DNA of 7,873 nucleotides from assembly GCA_021802185.1 (NCBI GenBank), contig JAKAAV010000090.1:1-7873 (forward strand), given 5' to 3'. A program made the translations under genes and the position numbers. This DNA is from Chloroflexota bacterium (GTDB lineage Bacteria; Chloroflexota; Limnocylindria; Limnocylindrales; CSP1-4). The notes under the pieces are model-generated. The model searched no databases and had not been told where the DNA came from. It saw nothing but the letters and a program-made list of their open reading frames with translations. This document shows, piece after piece, positions 1 to 6,477 of this stretch (the first letter of the stretch is position 1; each line of letters opens with the position of its first letter).

Positions 1-11
1 ACCGGTTCCCT

Positions 12-43
12 GCACGCCGGACGCGGGCGTGCGTCCCGTCCGG
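12..43. repeat. Nested inverted repeats (possible hairpin)
   Basis: Three alternative perfect pairings overlap: GCACGCC (12-18) with GGCGTGC (26-32), CCGGACG (17-23) with CGTCCGG (37-43), and GGACGC (19-24) with GCGTCC (31-36). Any one could form a GC-only stem. There is no T-run on either side, so a classic intrinsic terminator is not supported. It could end transcription of an unseen neighbour or be chance in GC-rich DNA. Confidence 0.3.
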
Positions 44-117
44 CATCGTGCCTGCTGATCTGTCCGGCGCGTCCGCCGAACTGCACGATTCTCCGCCCGA
101 ACGCTGAACCGCCGCTG

Positions 118-249
118 AAGAGTTGCTCGGCCAGGGGAGCAGCGCGGCCAGCGGAGTTGCTCGGCCAGCGGAGTTGCTCGGCCAGCGGAGTTGCGCGGCC
201 AAGGGAGCAGCGCGGCCAGCGGAGTTGCACGGCCAGGGGAGTTGCACGG
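118..249. repeat. 17-bp tandem repeat, about 7.8 copies
   Basis: Units begin at 118, 135, 152, 169, 186, 203, 220 and 237 (the last partial). The commonest form is CGGAGTTGCTCGGCCAG. Variation is concentrated at a few positions: the first base, the TT/CA pair after GGAG, and the base before CGGCC. Units 2 and 6 are identical to each other (GGGAGCAGCGCGGCCAG), as are units 3 and 4. The period is not a multiple of 3 and there are no spacers, so it is neither coding nor a CRISPR array. It starts about 70 nt past the kinase stop. The unit length overlaps that of plasmid iterons, but no replication gene is nearby, so a simple intergenic minisatellite is likeliest. Confidence 0.9.
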
Positions 250-252
250 TGC

Positions 253-269
253 CCCGCGCGTCCCGCGGG
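253..269 (-). terminator. Weak candidate terminator hairpin after the kinase gene
   Basis: CCCGCG (253-258) pairs with CGCGGG (264-269) across a 5-nt loop, about 50 nt past the kinase stop at 318. The stem is all GC but has no U-tract, so if it acts it would be as a pause or a 3'-end stabiliser. Short GC stems are frequent in DNA of this composition. Confidence 0.2.
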
Positions 270-317
270 TGGGACAGACGCGGCGGATGCGGAGGCTCCC
301 CGAGGATGCCGCAGCGG

Positions 318-2036
318 CTACGCCGTGCGGGCCGCCTCGTCCATCGCCTCGGCGACCATCCGTACGAGGTCGCGGGTCGCGATCGGCTTGCTCGCGAAGC
401 GCGCGCCCCGCCGAACCAGATCCTCGACCTCCGTCGTCTCGGCGGCGTACCCGGAGAGCAGCACGACGCCGGCATCCGGCCGGAGCTCCATCGACCGCTT
501 CGCGAGCTCGAGGCCGGAGACGTCGGGCATCACGACGTCCGTCAGCAGCGCGTCGATGCGCGCCTCCGACTCGATCAGCTGCAGCGCCTCCCGCGGATCG
601 CTGATCGTGAGCACCGTGTACCCGGCGCGCTCGAGCACGCGGCGCGAGATCTCCCGGACCGCCGGCTCGTCCTCCACGAGCAGCACGACGCCTCGCACCC
701 GCGGCTGCGCCTCCCCCGCCGGCGCCTTCTGTTCGACGGTCTCGTCCGCGCGGGGGAAGTACACCTTGAACGTCGTCCCGCGGCCCGGCTCCGAGTACAG
801 CCAGATGTGGCCGCCCGCCTGCCGCACCACCCCGTAGATGGTCGCCAGTCCCAGGCCCGTGCCCTTCCCGGGCTCCTTGGTCGTGAAGAACGGCTCGAAG
901 ACGTGCAGCCGGGTCTCGCGATCCATTCCGTGGCCGGTGTCGCTCATCGCGAGCAGCACGTACGCCCCAGGTTCCACCTGGAAGTGCTCCACCGCGTACG
1001 CCTCGTCGAACATGACGTTGGCCGTCTCGATCGTGATCGTGCCGCCGTCCGGCATCGCATCCCGCGCGTTCACCGCCAGGTTCATGAGGATCTGGTCCAG
1101 CTGCCCTGGGTCGATGCGGACCTGGCCCGTGGCGGGATCGAGCGCGAGCACGAGCCGGACCTGCTCGCCGATGACGCGCCGCAGCATCGGCTCGACGGTC
1201 ATGACGGCGTCGCAAAGGTCGACGACGACGGGCCGGACCACCTGCCGGCGGCTGAAGGCGAGCAGCTGCGCCGTGAGAGCGGTCGCCCGGTCCACGACCG
1301 TCCCCACCGCGACGACGCTCGGGCGCACCGCGGCCGCGTCGATCCTGCCGCCCGACCCGTCGAGGTCCTCGAGCAGCATGTCGACGTAGCCCCGGATCGC
1401 GAACAGCATGTTGTTGAAGTCGTGCGCGATGCCGCCCGCGAGCCGGCCGATCGACTCCATCTTCTGCGCCTGCAGCAGCTGGTCCTCGAGCGCCTTCCGC
1501 GTCGTGATGTCGACCATCGTCGCGAACACGAGCCGGCCGGACGGAGTCTCCACCGGCGCGAGACTGATCTCGACCGGGAACTCGGTGCCGTCGCGGCGCC
1601 GCGCGGCGAGGTCGAGCCCGATCCCCATGGGCCGGGCCGAGGGATGCGCGACGAACGACGCCCGGTGCGCGACGTGACGTTCGGAGAAACGGGCGGGAAC
1701 GAGGACCTCGACGGGCTGCCCGACGAGCTCGGAGGCCGGCCATCCGAAGGTCAGCTCCGCGCGGGGGTTCGCGTACGCGATGTGGCCGGTCTCGTCGACC
1801 GCGACGATCGGGTTGGGGCTCGCGGCGAGGACCTGCTCGGCGCCGGCGTCGAGAGACAGGGGACGGGTCGGTGCCGAGCCATTCCCGTTCGCGGGACGAG
1901 GCAGCGCGCCACCGGCCGGGACCGGATCGCCGGGAAACACGGTCTCGCCAGCGTGCACGCGGTCGCCGGCGGGCGCGGTCGGGGGCGCGTCATCGTGCTG
2001 GGCCTGCGGGGCACGGCGCGGGTGACGCTCTGTCAT
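318..2036 (-). CDS. PAS-domain hybrid sensor histidine kinase with receiver domain
   Basis: A 572-aa cytosolic sensor kinase fused to its own response-regulator receiver. Residues 1-62 are a hydrophilic, Pro/Ala-rich linker with no membrane segment. A PAS sensor domain spans about 66-178, ending at the usual DIT motif. The dimerisation/phosphoacceptor region follows ([20 protein letters not shown], then IAHDFNN; phosphorylated His205). The HATPase domain spans about 305-428, with N box N319/N323/D326, G1 DTGHG 366-370, F box FEPFF and G2 GKGTGLGL. The receiver covers about 449-565, with E455/D456 acidic pocket, D500 phosphoacceptor, S528 and K550. All key residues are present, so the enzyme should be active. 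No DNA-binding output domain follows, so phosphate probably passes to a separate protein. ATG start with GAGG about 8 nt upstream and a promoter at 2065-2092. It appears to be a single-gene unit; the signal sensed by the PAS domain is unknown. Confidence 0.95.
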   Translation of the reverse strand: MTERHPRRAPQAQHDDAPPTAPAGDRVHAGETVFPGDPVPAGGALPRPANGNGSAPTRPLSLDAGAEQVLAASPNPIVAVDETGHIAYANPRAELTFGWPASELVGQPVEVLVPARFSERHVAHRASFVAHPSARPMGIGLDLAARRRDGTEFPVEISLAPVETPSGRLVFATMVDITTRKALEDQLLQAQKMESIGRLAGGIAHDFNNMLFAIRGYVDMLLEDLDGSGGRIDAAAVRPSVVAVGTVVDRATALTAQLLAFSRRQVVRPVVVDLCDAVMTVEPMLRRVIGEQVRLVLALDPATGQVRIDPGQLDQILMNLAVNARDAMPDGGTITIETANVMFDEAYAVEHFQVEPGAYVLLAMSDTGHGMDRETRLHVFEPFFTTKEPGKGTGLGLATIYGVVRQAGGHIWLYSEPGRGTTFKVYFPRADETVEQKAPAGEAQPRVRGVVLLVEDEPAVREISRRVLERAGYTVLTISDPREALQLIESEARIDALLTDVVMPDVSGLELAKRSMELRPDAGVVLLSGYAAETTEVEDLVRRGARFASKPIATRDLVRMVAEAMDEAARTA

Positions 2037-2064
2037 CTCGTGAGCCTCGGCGGGGACGCGGCCG

Positions 2065-2092
2065 ACCGTACAAGCGTAGGTGCGCCGGTCAA
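2065..2092 (-). promoter_or_regulatory. Sigma-70-type promoter for the histidine kinase
   Basis: Read on the minus strand: TTGACC (-35, 2092-2087), a 16-nt spacer, and TACGGT (-10, 2070-2065; fits TAnnnT). Predicted transcription starts near 2058, leaving a leader of about 20 nt with GAGG before the ATG at 2036. Both boxes are close to consensus in a GC-rich background and correctly placed before the only downstream gene, so this is the best promoter in the window. Confidence 0.55.
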
Positions 2093-2193
2093 GGGGACGA
2101 CGGGATCGGTGGTGCGACGGCGGCCCGACGGAGCCAGCGCGACGCCGGCACGGCGGAGCTCGGGCTCAGCTCCCGGTCGGACTTCCTCGGCCC

Positions 2194-2418
2194 TCAGCCG
2201 GACTTCGCGCTCTCCTCGCGCTGCTCGCGCCGTACCTGCGCGAGGTGCGCCTTCCAGCCCGTCGGGTCCCCCTCGATACTCGTGCCCTGCCACCCGCAGG
2301 TGCACGTCACCTGCCGCAGGCGGTGCCGGTACTCCTCGATGACGTGCTTGAACGGCTCCGGGCCCTCGGGTGCGGACGCCGCTCGGCTCGCCGGGGAACG
2401 CTGCCAGTGCATGCTCAC
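2194..2418 (-). CDS. Small CxCGW-motif protein, possible zinc binder, function unknown
   Basis: 74 aa. The N-terminal 20 residues are Ala/Pro/Ser-rich. A charged helix-like stretch (about 22-37) leads to C39-T-C41-G-W43 and then W55-K-A-H58 followed by a charged C-terminal helix. Two cysteines plus a spaced WxxH could bind a metal as half a zinc finger or as a dimer; that is inference. I do not recognise a named family, though short CxCGW proteins are common in high-GC bacteria. The GTG start at 2418 overlaps the TGA of the upstream cold-shock gene in a GTGA junction. An in-frame ATG at 2412 would begin 2 nt after that stop. Either way translation should be coupled, so the two proteins are probably made together. 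Confidence 0.75.
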   Translation of the reverse strand: MSMHWQRSPASRAASAPEGPEPFKHVIEEYRHRLRQVTCTCGWQGTSIEGDPTGWKAHLAQVRREQREESAKSG

Positions 2419-2633
2419 TGCGCGTCAGTTTCCTGGGCGGGTCGGACGTTCGCCGCGCGCGGCCCGCGGTCGCTCTGCTGCACGTCGAACGCCACGCGCT
2501 CCCCGCCCGACAGCCGATCGAAGTCGAGCGACTCCTGGACGCCGCTCCGGTGGAAGAAGTACTCCTTGCCGTCCTCGCCTGCGATGAAGCCGAAGCCCCG
2601 ATCGGACACGATCTTCTTCACTGTCCCGGACAC
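2415..2633 (-). CDS. csp: Cold-shock-domain protein (variant CSD)
   Basis: 72-aa single cold-shock domain, the usual size, binding single-stranded RNA or DNA in the cytoplasm. RNP1 is R12-GFGFI and RNP2 is Y25-FFHRS. The C-terminal ERVAFDV...GPRAANV strand pattern matches the OB fold. The first strand reads GTVKKIVSDRGFGFI, where CspA-type proteins have VKWFN. The strand-1 Trp and Phe are therefore missing, placing this in the variant group rather than the classic CspA/CspB type. GTG start with a GGGGGA ribosome-binding site about 5 nt upstream. It has its own probable promoter at 2727-2755, a leader of about 87 nt and a palindrome just before the ribosome-binding site. It overlaps the next gene by 4 nt. 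Confidence 0.93.
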   Translation of the reverse strand: MSGTVKKIVSDRGFGFIAGEDGKEYFFHRSGVQESLDFDRLSGGERVAFDVQQSDRGPRAANVRPAQETDAQ

Positions 2634-2650
2634 GTCTTCCCCCAGTCTGT

Positions 2651-2664
2651 GACTTCCCGAAGTC
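2651..2664 (-). promoter_or_regulatory. Perfect palindrome in the cold-shock leader
   Basis: GACTTC and GAAGTC face each other across 2 nt; as RNA it would fold as GACTT-CGGG-AAGTC. It ends 17 nt before the GTG start, directly ahead of the GGGGGA ribosome-binding site. It could be an mRNA hairpin that modulates translation with temperature, or a protein-binding dyad. Position is the main argument; a 14-nt palindrome could also be chance. Confidence 0.35.
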
Positions 2665-2726
2665 GATGCAGGCGCGAGGTCCGAGAAGGGGAGACCAGGC
2701 GGACGCCGCCGCGAGGGCGAGTGACA

Positions 2727-2755
2727 AGTTTATCGCTCCCGGCCGATCGTCGCAG
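2727..2755 (-). promoter_or_regulatory. Candidate promoter for the cold-shock operon
   Basis: The most AT-rich patch in the window lies here. On the minus strand it gives TAAACT as a -10 (2732-2727), 17 nt after a poor -35, CTGCGA (2755-2750). Transcription would start near 2720, giving an 87-nt leader, as is common for cold-shock genes. The weak -35 overlaps a 13-bp direct repeat and suggests activator dependence or an extended -10. Confidence 0.4.
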
Positions 2756-2783
2756 TCGCAGTGTGACAGTTCGTCGCAGTCGC
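2747..2783. repeat. Pair of 13-bp direct repeats upstream of csp
   Basis: TCGTCGCAGTCGC occurs at 2747-2759 and again at 2771-2783, a 24-bp period (just over two helical turns). The copy nearer to csp overlaps the proposed -35 box. The spacing suits a protein binding one face of the helix, such as a regulator of the cold-shock promoter. It also contains an internal GTCGCA duplication, so slippage is the simpler alternative. Confidence 0.5.
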
Positions 2784-2802
2784 CGAGGCGAATCGCGGCA
2801 TG

Positions 2803-3663
2803 TCAGACACGCCGGCGTGCGGGATCGGAGGCCCGGGCGGCGGCGATCGCCTCGACCAGCGCCCGCTCCGTCGCGGTCCCCGCCAGCCCGAGCCGCGCGC
2901 CCACCCGCGCCGGCAGCGTCGGCTCGAGGTACGTCGACGCCAGCGCCGGCCAGTTCGGCTCGGCGAACACCTCCGCGGGCGTGCCGTCGAGCGCGATGCG
3001 GCCCGCGCGCATGACCACGACCCGGCGCGACGTCTCGGCCACGAACCGCATGTCGTGGCTGATCGTGATCACCGTCCGCCCCTCGTCGGACAGCCGCTCG
3101 ATGATCGCTCGCACCCGCGTCGCCCCCCGGGCGTCCTGGCCCGTCGTCGGCTCGTCGAGGATCACGACCGGCGTCCGCATCGCCAGGATCGACGCGATCG
3201 CCAGCAGCTTGCGGCGCGAGTACCCCAGGTCGTACGGGTTCGCCTCGGCCGTGCCCGCCAGCCCGACCGCCTCGAGCGCCTCGTCGACCGCACGCTCGAC
3301 GTCCGCGCCGGCGTGTCCGAGGTTCCGCGGTCCGAACGCCACCTCCGCCCGGACGCGTCCCGCGAAGATCTGCCGGTCCGGGTTCTGGAACGCGAGCCCG
3401 ACCCTCGCGGCCAGCTGCGCGACGTGCATCCTGGCCACGTCCTGGCCGTCGACCAGCACGCGGCCCTCGGTCGGCCGCAGCAGGCCGTTGAGCTGCCTCA
3501 CGAGCGTCGACTTGCCAGACCCGTTCTGCCCGACGATGGCGACCCGCTCGCCCGCCGCGATTCGCAGGTCGACGCCATCGAGCGCCCGGGTGCCGTCCGG
3601 GTACACGAACACGACCGACTCGAGCGCGAGGGCGATGCCCCTGCGCGCTGCTTCGATGCTCAC
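2803..3663 (-). CDS. ecfA: ECF transporter ATP-binding protein (EcfA), altered signature motif
   Basis: 286-aa cytoplasmic ATPase, one half of the EcfA heterodimer that powers uptake through EcfT and the S subunit. Walker A is GQNGSGKST (45-53), the Q-loop is Q93 in AFQNPDRQIF (the NPD/Q pattern typical of EcfA), Walker B is VVILDE with catalytic E171, the D-loop is at GQD 175-177 and the switch histidine is H203. The ABC signature is unusual: where LSGGQ is expected, residues 146-150 read LGYSR. The ATP site formed by the partner's Walker A with this signature may therefore be weak. An accessory C-terminal region (about 235-286) follows. The GTG start overlaps the upstream ATPase stop in a GTGA junction, so the two are translationally coupled. 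It is the last gene of the transporter operon. Confidence 0.92.
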   Translation of the reverse strand: MSIEAARRGIALALESVVFVYPDGTRALDGVDLRIAAGERVAIVGQNGSGKSTLVRQLNGLLRPTEGRVLVDGQDVARMHVAQLAARVGLAFQNPDRQIFAGRVRAEVAFGPRNLGHAGADVERAVDEALEAVGLAGTAEANPYDLGYSRRKLLAIASILAMRTPVVILDEPTTGQDARGATRVRAIIERLSDEGRTVITISHDMRFVAETSRRVVVMRAGRIALDGTPAEVFAEPNWPALASTYLEPTLPARVGARLGLAGTATERALVEAIAAARASDPARRRV

Positions 3664-4553
3664 GCCCGGCCCTGCCCGACGCCCGGCCGGTCGGACACCC
3701 CGGCGGCTTCGACGGGCCCGTCGTCACCGCCCGCCGCGGCCTGCTCCACGGCCGCGAGCAGCCGTGGGTCGGCGAGCCCGGCAGCCTCGAGCGCGCGTGC
3801 CAGCCGGACGGCCGCCGGCGGCTCGACGCCCAGGTCCACCAGGCGCGGATCGGCGAGGACGTCCGCCGCCGGCCCGAGGAGTGCGACACGCCCGGCGTCG
3901 AGCGCTGCGACGTCCTGCGCCATCGCCGCGAGCAGCTCGGTCTTGTGCTCCGCGACGAGGATCCCCGTTCCGGTCTCCGCCGCGAGCCCGGCGAGCGCCT
4001 CGCCGACGAGGCGCGTGCCCCGTGGGTCGAGCTGGCTCGTCGGCTCGTCGAGGACGAGGTACGCGGGGCGCAGCGCCAGCACCGCCGCGAGCGCGACGAG
4101 CTGCGCCTGCCCGCCGGACAGTCGCGCGGGATCCTTCGGCGCCAGCGGCGCGATCCCCAGCGTGTCGAGCGCCCACTCGACCCGCTCGACGATCTCGGGC
4201 ACCGCGAGCCCGAGGTTCCGCGGCCCGAACGCGACCTCCTCCCACACGGTGACGGCGGTGCCGCTCAGCTGGGTGGTCGGGTTCTGGAACAGCACGCCGC
4301 ACCGCTGTGCGTGTTCGTGCGGCGCGAGCGTCACGGTCTCGACGCCGTCCATCGTCACCGAGCCCTCGAGCCGGCCGCCGATCGACCCTGGCGCAAGCCC
4401 CGACGCGACGAGGCACAGCGTGCTCTTGCCGGATTCGTTCGCGCCCACCAGCCCGACGACGCGCCCGGGCGCCACGTCCAGGTCGATCCCGTCGAGGACG
4501 ACGCGCGGCGTCCCCGCGTACCGGTACCGCGCACCGGCGAGGCGGAGGGTCAT
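3660..4553 (-). CDS. ecfA: ECF transporter ATP-binding protein (EcfA), canonical signature
   Basis: 297-aa ATPase, partner of the adjacent EcfA. Walker A is GANESGKST (37-45; Glu40 where many EcfA have Gly), Q-loop Q90 in LFQNPTTQLSG, canonical signature LSGGQ 145-149, Walker B YLVLDE with E170, and H203 in the switch. The EVAFGPRNLG segment (106-115), shared with the partner, is characteristic of ECF ATPases and lies near the EcfT contact groove. Residues about 235-297 form an Ala-rich tail of low complexity. ATG start 49 nt after the EcfT stop. No clear Shine-Dalgarno sequence is visible and no other in-frame start lies in the gap. All ATP-site residues are present. The pair is fused to a dedicated EcfT and S gene, as in group I ECF systems. 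Confidence 0.93.
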   Translation of the reverse strand: MTLRLAGARYRYAGTPRVVLDGIDLDVAPGRVVGLVGANESGKSTLCLVASGLAPGSIGGRLEGSVTMDGVETVTLAPHEHAQRCGVLFQNPTTQLSGTAVTVWEEVAFGPRNLGLAVPEIVERVEWALDTLGIAPLAPKDPARLSGGQAQLVALAAVLALRPAYLVLDEPTSQLDPRGTRLVGEALAGLAAETGTGILVAEHKTELLAAMAQDVAALDAGRVALLGPAADVLADPRLVDLGVEPPAAVRLARALEAAGLADPRLLAAVEQAAAGGDDGPVEAAGVSDRPGVGQGRA

Positions 4554-4602
4554 GCTGTCGGCCGCCCGTCCGCGTGCGGGGCCACGCGGCGCACCCGCGT
4601 GC

Positions 4603-5550
4603 TCACGGGAGGCGGAGCCTTCCGGAGACCTCGGCCGCGACCGCGGCGATCGCGCCGACGAACAGCACCCATCGGACGACGCGCTGCGTACCGGAGTCGG
4701 GGAGCACGCGGATGACGGTCCGGCGCGCAGGCGCCGAGAACGCGCGCGCCTCGAGCGCCATCGTCTGCTCCTCGACCTCGGTGAGTGCCCCGAAGATCAT
4801 CGGGCCGGCGAGCGGGATCACGCCGCGCACCCGGCGCAGCACGCCGCCCTGCGTGTCCATGCCGCGCGCGCGCTGCGAGTCCGTGATCTCGCTCGCGCGC
4901 TCGCCCATCCGCGGCACCATCCGGATCGCGGAGCCGATCACGAACGTGCCCCGCCGTCCGAGGCCCCGCCGCTCGAGGTCGGACAGGAGGTCGTCGGTCG
5001 GTGTCGTCAGCCCGAGGATCGCGGCGGACAGCGCGAATGCGACGACGCGCAGCGTGGCCTGGAGGGCGGCCGTCAGGCCGCTCCACGTCGGGGCGAGGGG
5101 ACCGAGCCGCACGATGACGTCGTGGGCACCGGGGTACAGCAGCGTGTTGACCAGCAGGATCGAGATCACGAGCGGGATCGTGGCGAGCGCGAACGGCACC
5201 ATGCGGCGCGCGACCCCCGCGGCGAACGCCGTGATCGCGAGCACGACCAGGACCGAGATCGGCCCGGTCCAGCCGCGGACGCCGAACGCGATCGCGGCCT
5301 CGGCGAACGCGATGACGAGCTTCGTGGTCGGGTTCAGTGCGTGATACGTCCCGCGGGGCTCGCGGAGGACGTACTCGGGCAGTCGGCGGGGGGATGCGCC
5401 GGGCGCCTCGCTGCCCGGCGGCGGCGTGTCGATCAGGCGGCCCTCCGGCCGTGAATCCGCCGCGCCCGAAGAGCCGTCCGATGCTCGACCGTCACGCGAC
5501 GCTGTGGGCCCGGTCGCCGACCGTCCGCTCGCCGAGCGGGAACCGCGCAA
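4603..5550 (-). CDS. ecfT: ECF transporter transmembrane coupling protein EcfT
   Basis: 315-aa integral membrane protein joining the S subunit to the ATPases. The first 55 residues are hydrophilic and low-complexity. The family begins near 58 (LPEYVLREPRGTYHALNPTTKL, the usual start of EcfT). Hydrophobic segments lie at about 77-92, 97-112, 117-138, 160-181 and 290-306. Between the last two are the cytoplasmic coupling helices with their Ala-Arg motifs: ARG at 228-230 (SQRARGMDTQ) and a variant ARA at 268-270 (ALEARAFSAP). These motifs insert into the EcfA grooves. The start is odd. TTG at 5550 is the only ATG/GTG/TTG between an in-frame stop at 5569-5571 and the conserved region. It has no Shine-Dalgarno sequence and overlaps the S gene by 59 nt, so coupling to S translation is likely. 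Confidence 0.9.
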   Translation of the reverse strand: MRGSRSASGRSATGPTASRDGRASDGSSGAADSRPEGRLIDTPPPGSEAPGASPRRLPEYVLREPRGTYHALNPTTKLVIAFAEAAIAFGVRGWTGPISVLVVLAITAFAAGVARRMVPFALATIPLVISILLVNTLLYPGAHDVIVRLGPLAPTWSGLTAALQATLRVVAFALSAAILGLTTPTDDLLSDLERRGLGRRGTFVIGSAIRMVPRMGERASEITDSQRARGMDTQGGVLRRVRGVIPLAGPMIFGALTEVEEQTMALEARAFSAPARRTVIRVLPDSGTQRVVRWVLFVGAIAAVAAEVSGRLRLP

Positions 5551-6322
5551 CGATGCGCGGCGAGAGGCTCATGAGCACGATGAAGACGACGTAGCTCGTG
5601 ATCGTCTTGTCGATCGGGTCGGAGAACAGGCCCTGCCCGAGCGAGGCGTTGAAGACGTCCGCGCCGCCCTGCCGGAGCGCCGCCACGATGACGTCCGTGC
5701 CGGACCCCGTCACGCCGCCGAACAGGTACGCCGCGATCGGCGCCGACACGACCGCCGCGACGATCCCCGTCACTGCACCGGCCACCGCCACGTATGCGCC
5801 TGCCGCGTCGTGCCGGATCAGGATGAAGCCCGCGATGACGACGCTCGCGACGACGGCGATCCCGACGATCGCGGCGAACACCCAGGCGGGATAGCCGCCC
5901 TGGTTCGGGTCCGTGTAGGCGGGGTTGTCGTAGATGCGCGAGGCGAGGATCAGGATCACGGCGACGCCGACGATCGCCGCGAGGTACAGCCGCGGGCCGG
6001 TCGCGGGCCGCGGCCGGTACACGCCGAGGTAGCCCCACAGGCCGGCGAGGAGCCCGATCACGCCGGCGGTGATCGCGAACGGGCCGATGCTTCCGCCACC
6101 GATCCCGGGCGCGTACTGCCAGATGAGGTTCGAGAGGATGCCTGTGAGCGCGCCCGCGATTGGTCCCGCCAGGACCCCGACGAGGATCGTGCCGATCGAG
6201 TCCAGGTAGATCGGCAGCTTGAGCACGGTCTGGACCGTGTACCCGAGCACGATGTTGATGGCGATCGCCACGGGCATCAGGACGATCACCCGGGTCGGGA
6301 ACTGCCGCGAGATCCAGCTCAT
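5492..6322 (-). CDS. ECF transporter S component, substrate unassigned
   Basis: 276-aa membrane protein that should bind the transported small molecule. It begins MSWISRQFPTRVIVLMPVAI. A conserved-looking block LKLPIYLDSIGTILVGVLAG (34-53) and GALTGILSNLIW (57-68) match the general S-component pattern. A second conserved block, APIAAYLFGGVTGSG (194-208), lies near the C-terminus. I count about seven hydrophobic segments (11-32, 42-66, 82-101, 112-128, 147-169, 176-200, 240-256), with a polar Tyr/Pro/Asn loop at 130-146. Typical S proteins have six helices in about 180-200 aa, so this one is enlarged. ATG 6322 is chosen because AGGAGG precedes it by 4 nt; a TTG at 6349 would extend it by 9 residues without such support. 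It is first gene of the transporter operon, with a structured leader upstream. The nearby nucleoside hydrolase hints at a nucleoside-like cargo, but sequence alone does not prove it. Confidence 0.85.
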   Translation of the reverse strand: MSWISRQFPTRVIVLMPVAIAINIVLGYTVQTVLKLPIYLDSIGTILVGVLAGPIAGALTGILSNLIWQYAPGIGGGSIGPFAITAGVIGLLAGLWGYLGVYRPRPATGPRLYLAAIVGVAVILILASRIYDNPAYTDPNQGGYPAWVFAAIVGIAVVASVVIAGFILIRHDAAGAYVAVAGAVTGIVAAVVSAPIAAYLFGGVTGSGTDVIVAALRQGGADVFNASLGQGLFSDPIDKTITSYVVFIVLMSLSPRIVARFPLGERTVGDRAHSVA

Positions 6323-6326
6323 GCGA

Positions 6327-6332
6327 CCTCCT
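6327..6332 (-). promoter_or_regulatory. Strong ribosome-binding site that fixes the S-component start
   Basis: AGGAGG, within GAGGAGGT on the minus strand, sits 4 nt before ATG 6322. It is the best Shine-Dalgarno match in the window. It decides against the TTG at 6349, which would place this site inside the coding region. Confidence 0.75.
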
Positions 6333-6385
6333 CGTGTCCGACTGCCCAACGATCGCCGGCTGCCCTACCGTGTCGGCGGGAGAGG

Positions 6386-6434
6386 CGCGGGCGTACCCGC
6401 GGGCTGCCGGCTGTTCGCGGCGGCCCTCCGCCGC
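6386..6434 (-). promoter_or_regulatory. Structured leader with two GC hairpins before the S gene
   Basis: Two perfect stem-loops lie in series. CGCGGG pairs with CCCGCG (6386-6391/6396-6401, CGTA loop on the plus strand). GCGGCGG pairs with CCGCCGC (6417-6423/6428-6434, 4-nt loop). If transcription starts near 6441, the second stem opens the transcript and the ribosome-binding site lies about 55 nt past the first. Leaders of ECF S genes often carry riboswitches, but I do not recognise TPP, preQ1, folate, FMN or cobalamin signatures here. GC-rich sequence makes such stems common. Confidence 0.35.
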
Positions 6435-6448
6435 TCCCTCCGCCGTTC

Positions 6449-6477
6449 AGAGTGCCACTCGACGGGATGACGGACAA
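6449..6477 (-). promoter_or_regulatory. Weak candidate promoter for the ECF operon
   Basis: On the minus strand: TTGTCC (6477-6472), a 17-nt spacer, and CACTCT (6454-6449). The -35 is reasonable; the -10 keeps only the A at position 2 and final T. It is correctly placed about 120 nt before the S start and just ahead of the leader hairpins. No better candidate is visible in the 170 nt before the gene. Confidence 0.28.

Larger units (their letters stand above)
1..317. other. Gene-free stretch downstream of the histidine kinase
   Basis: No frame here looks coding. The stretch holds nested inverted repeats near the left edge, a 17-bp tandem repeat (118-249) and a small GC hairpin (253-269), each listed separately. 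The open frames that cross it translate the 17-bp repeat in shifting registers, giving Ala/Arg/Gly-rich sequence with no domain. It is the 3' flank of the kinase gene that ends at 318. Confidence 0.6.

Noticed and set aside
118..249. CRISPR array
   Set aside because: Units are contiguous 17-mers without spacers and no cas gene is present.
2093..2193. Intrinsic terminator after the 74-aa gene
   Set aside because: Only a 5-bp GAGCT/AGCTC stem is visible and there is no U-tract.
123..2342. Long plus-strand open frame opposite the histidine kinase
   Set aside because: It is antisense to a clear kinase with intact motifs and its product is Arg/Asp/His-rich with no domain. GC-rich codons leave the complementary frame free of stops.
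2800..5454. Very long plus-strand open frame opposite the EcfA/EcfT genes
   Set aside because: It mirrors three well-supported genes; its composition (Arg, Pro, Ala, His) is that of a complementary frame.
6323..6349. TTG 6349 as start of the S component
   Set aside because: It would put the strong AGGAGG site inside the coding region; ATG 6322 is correctly spaced from that site.
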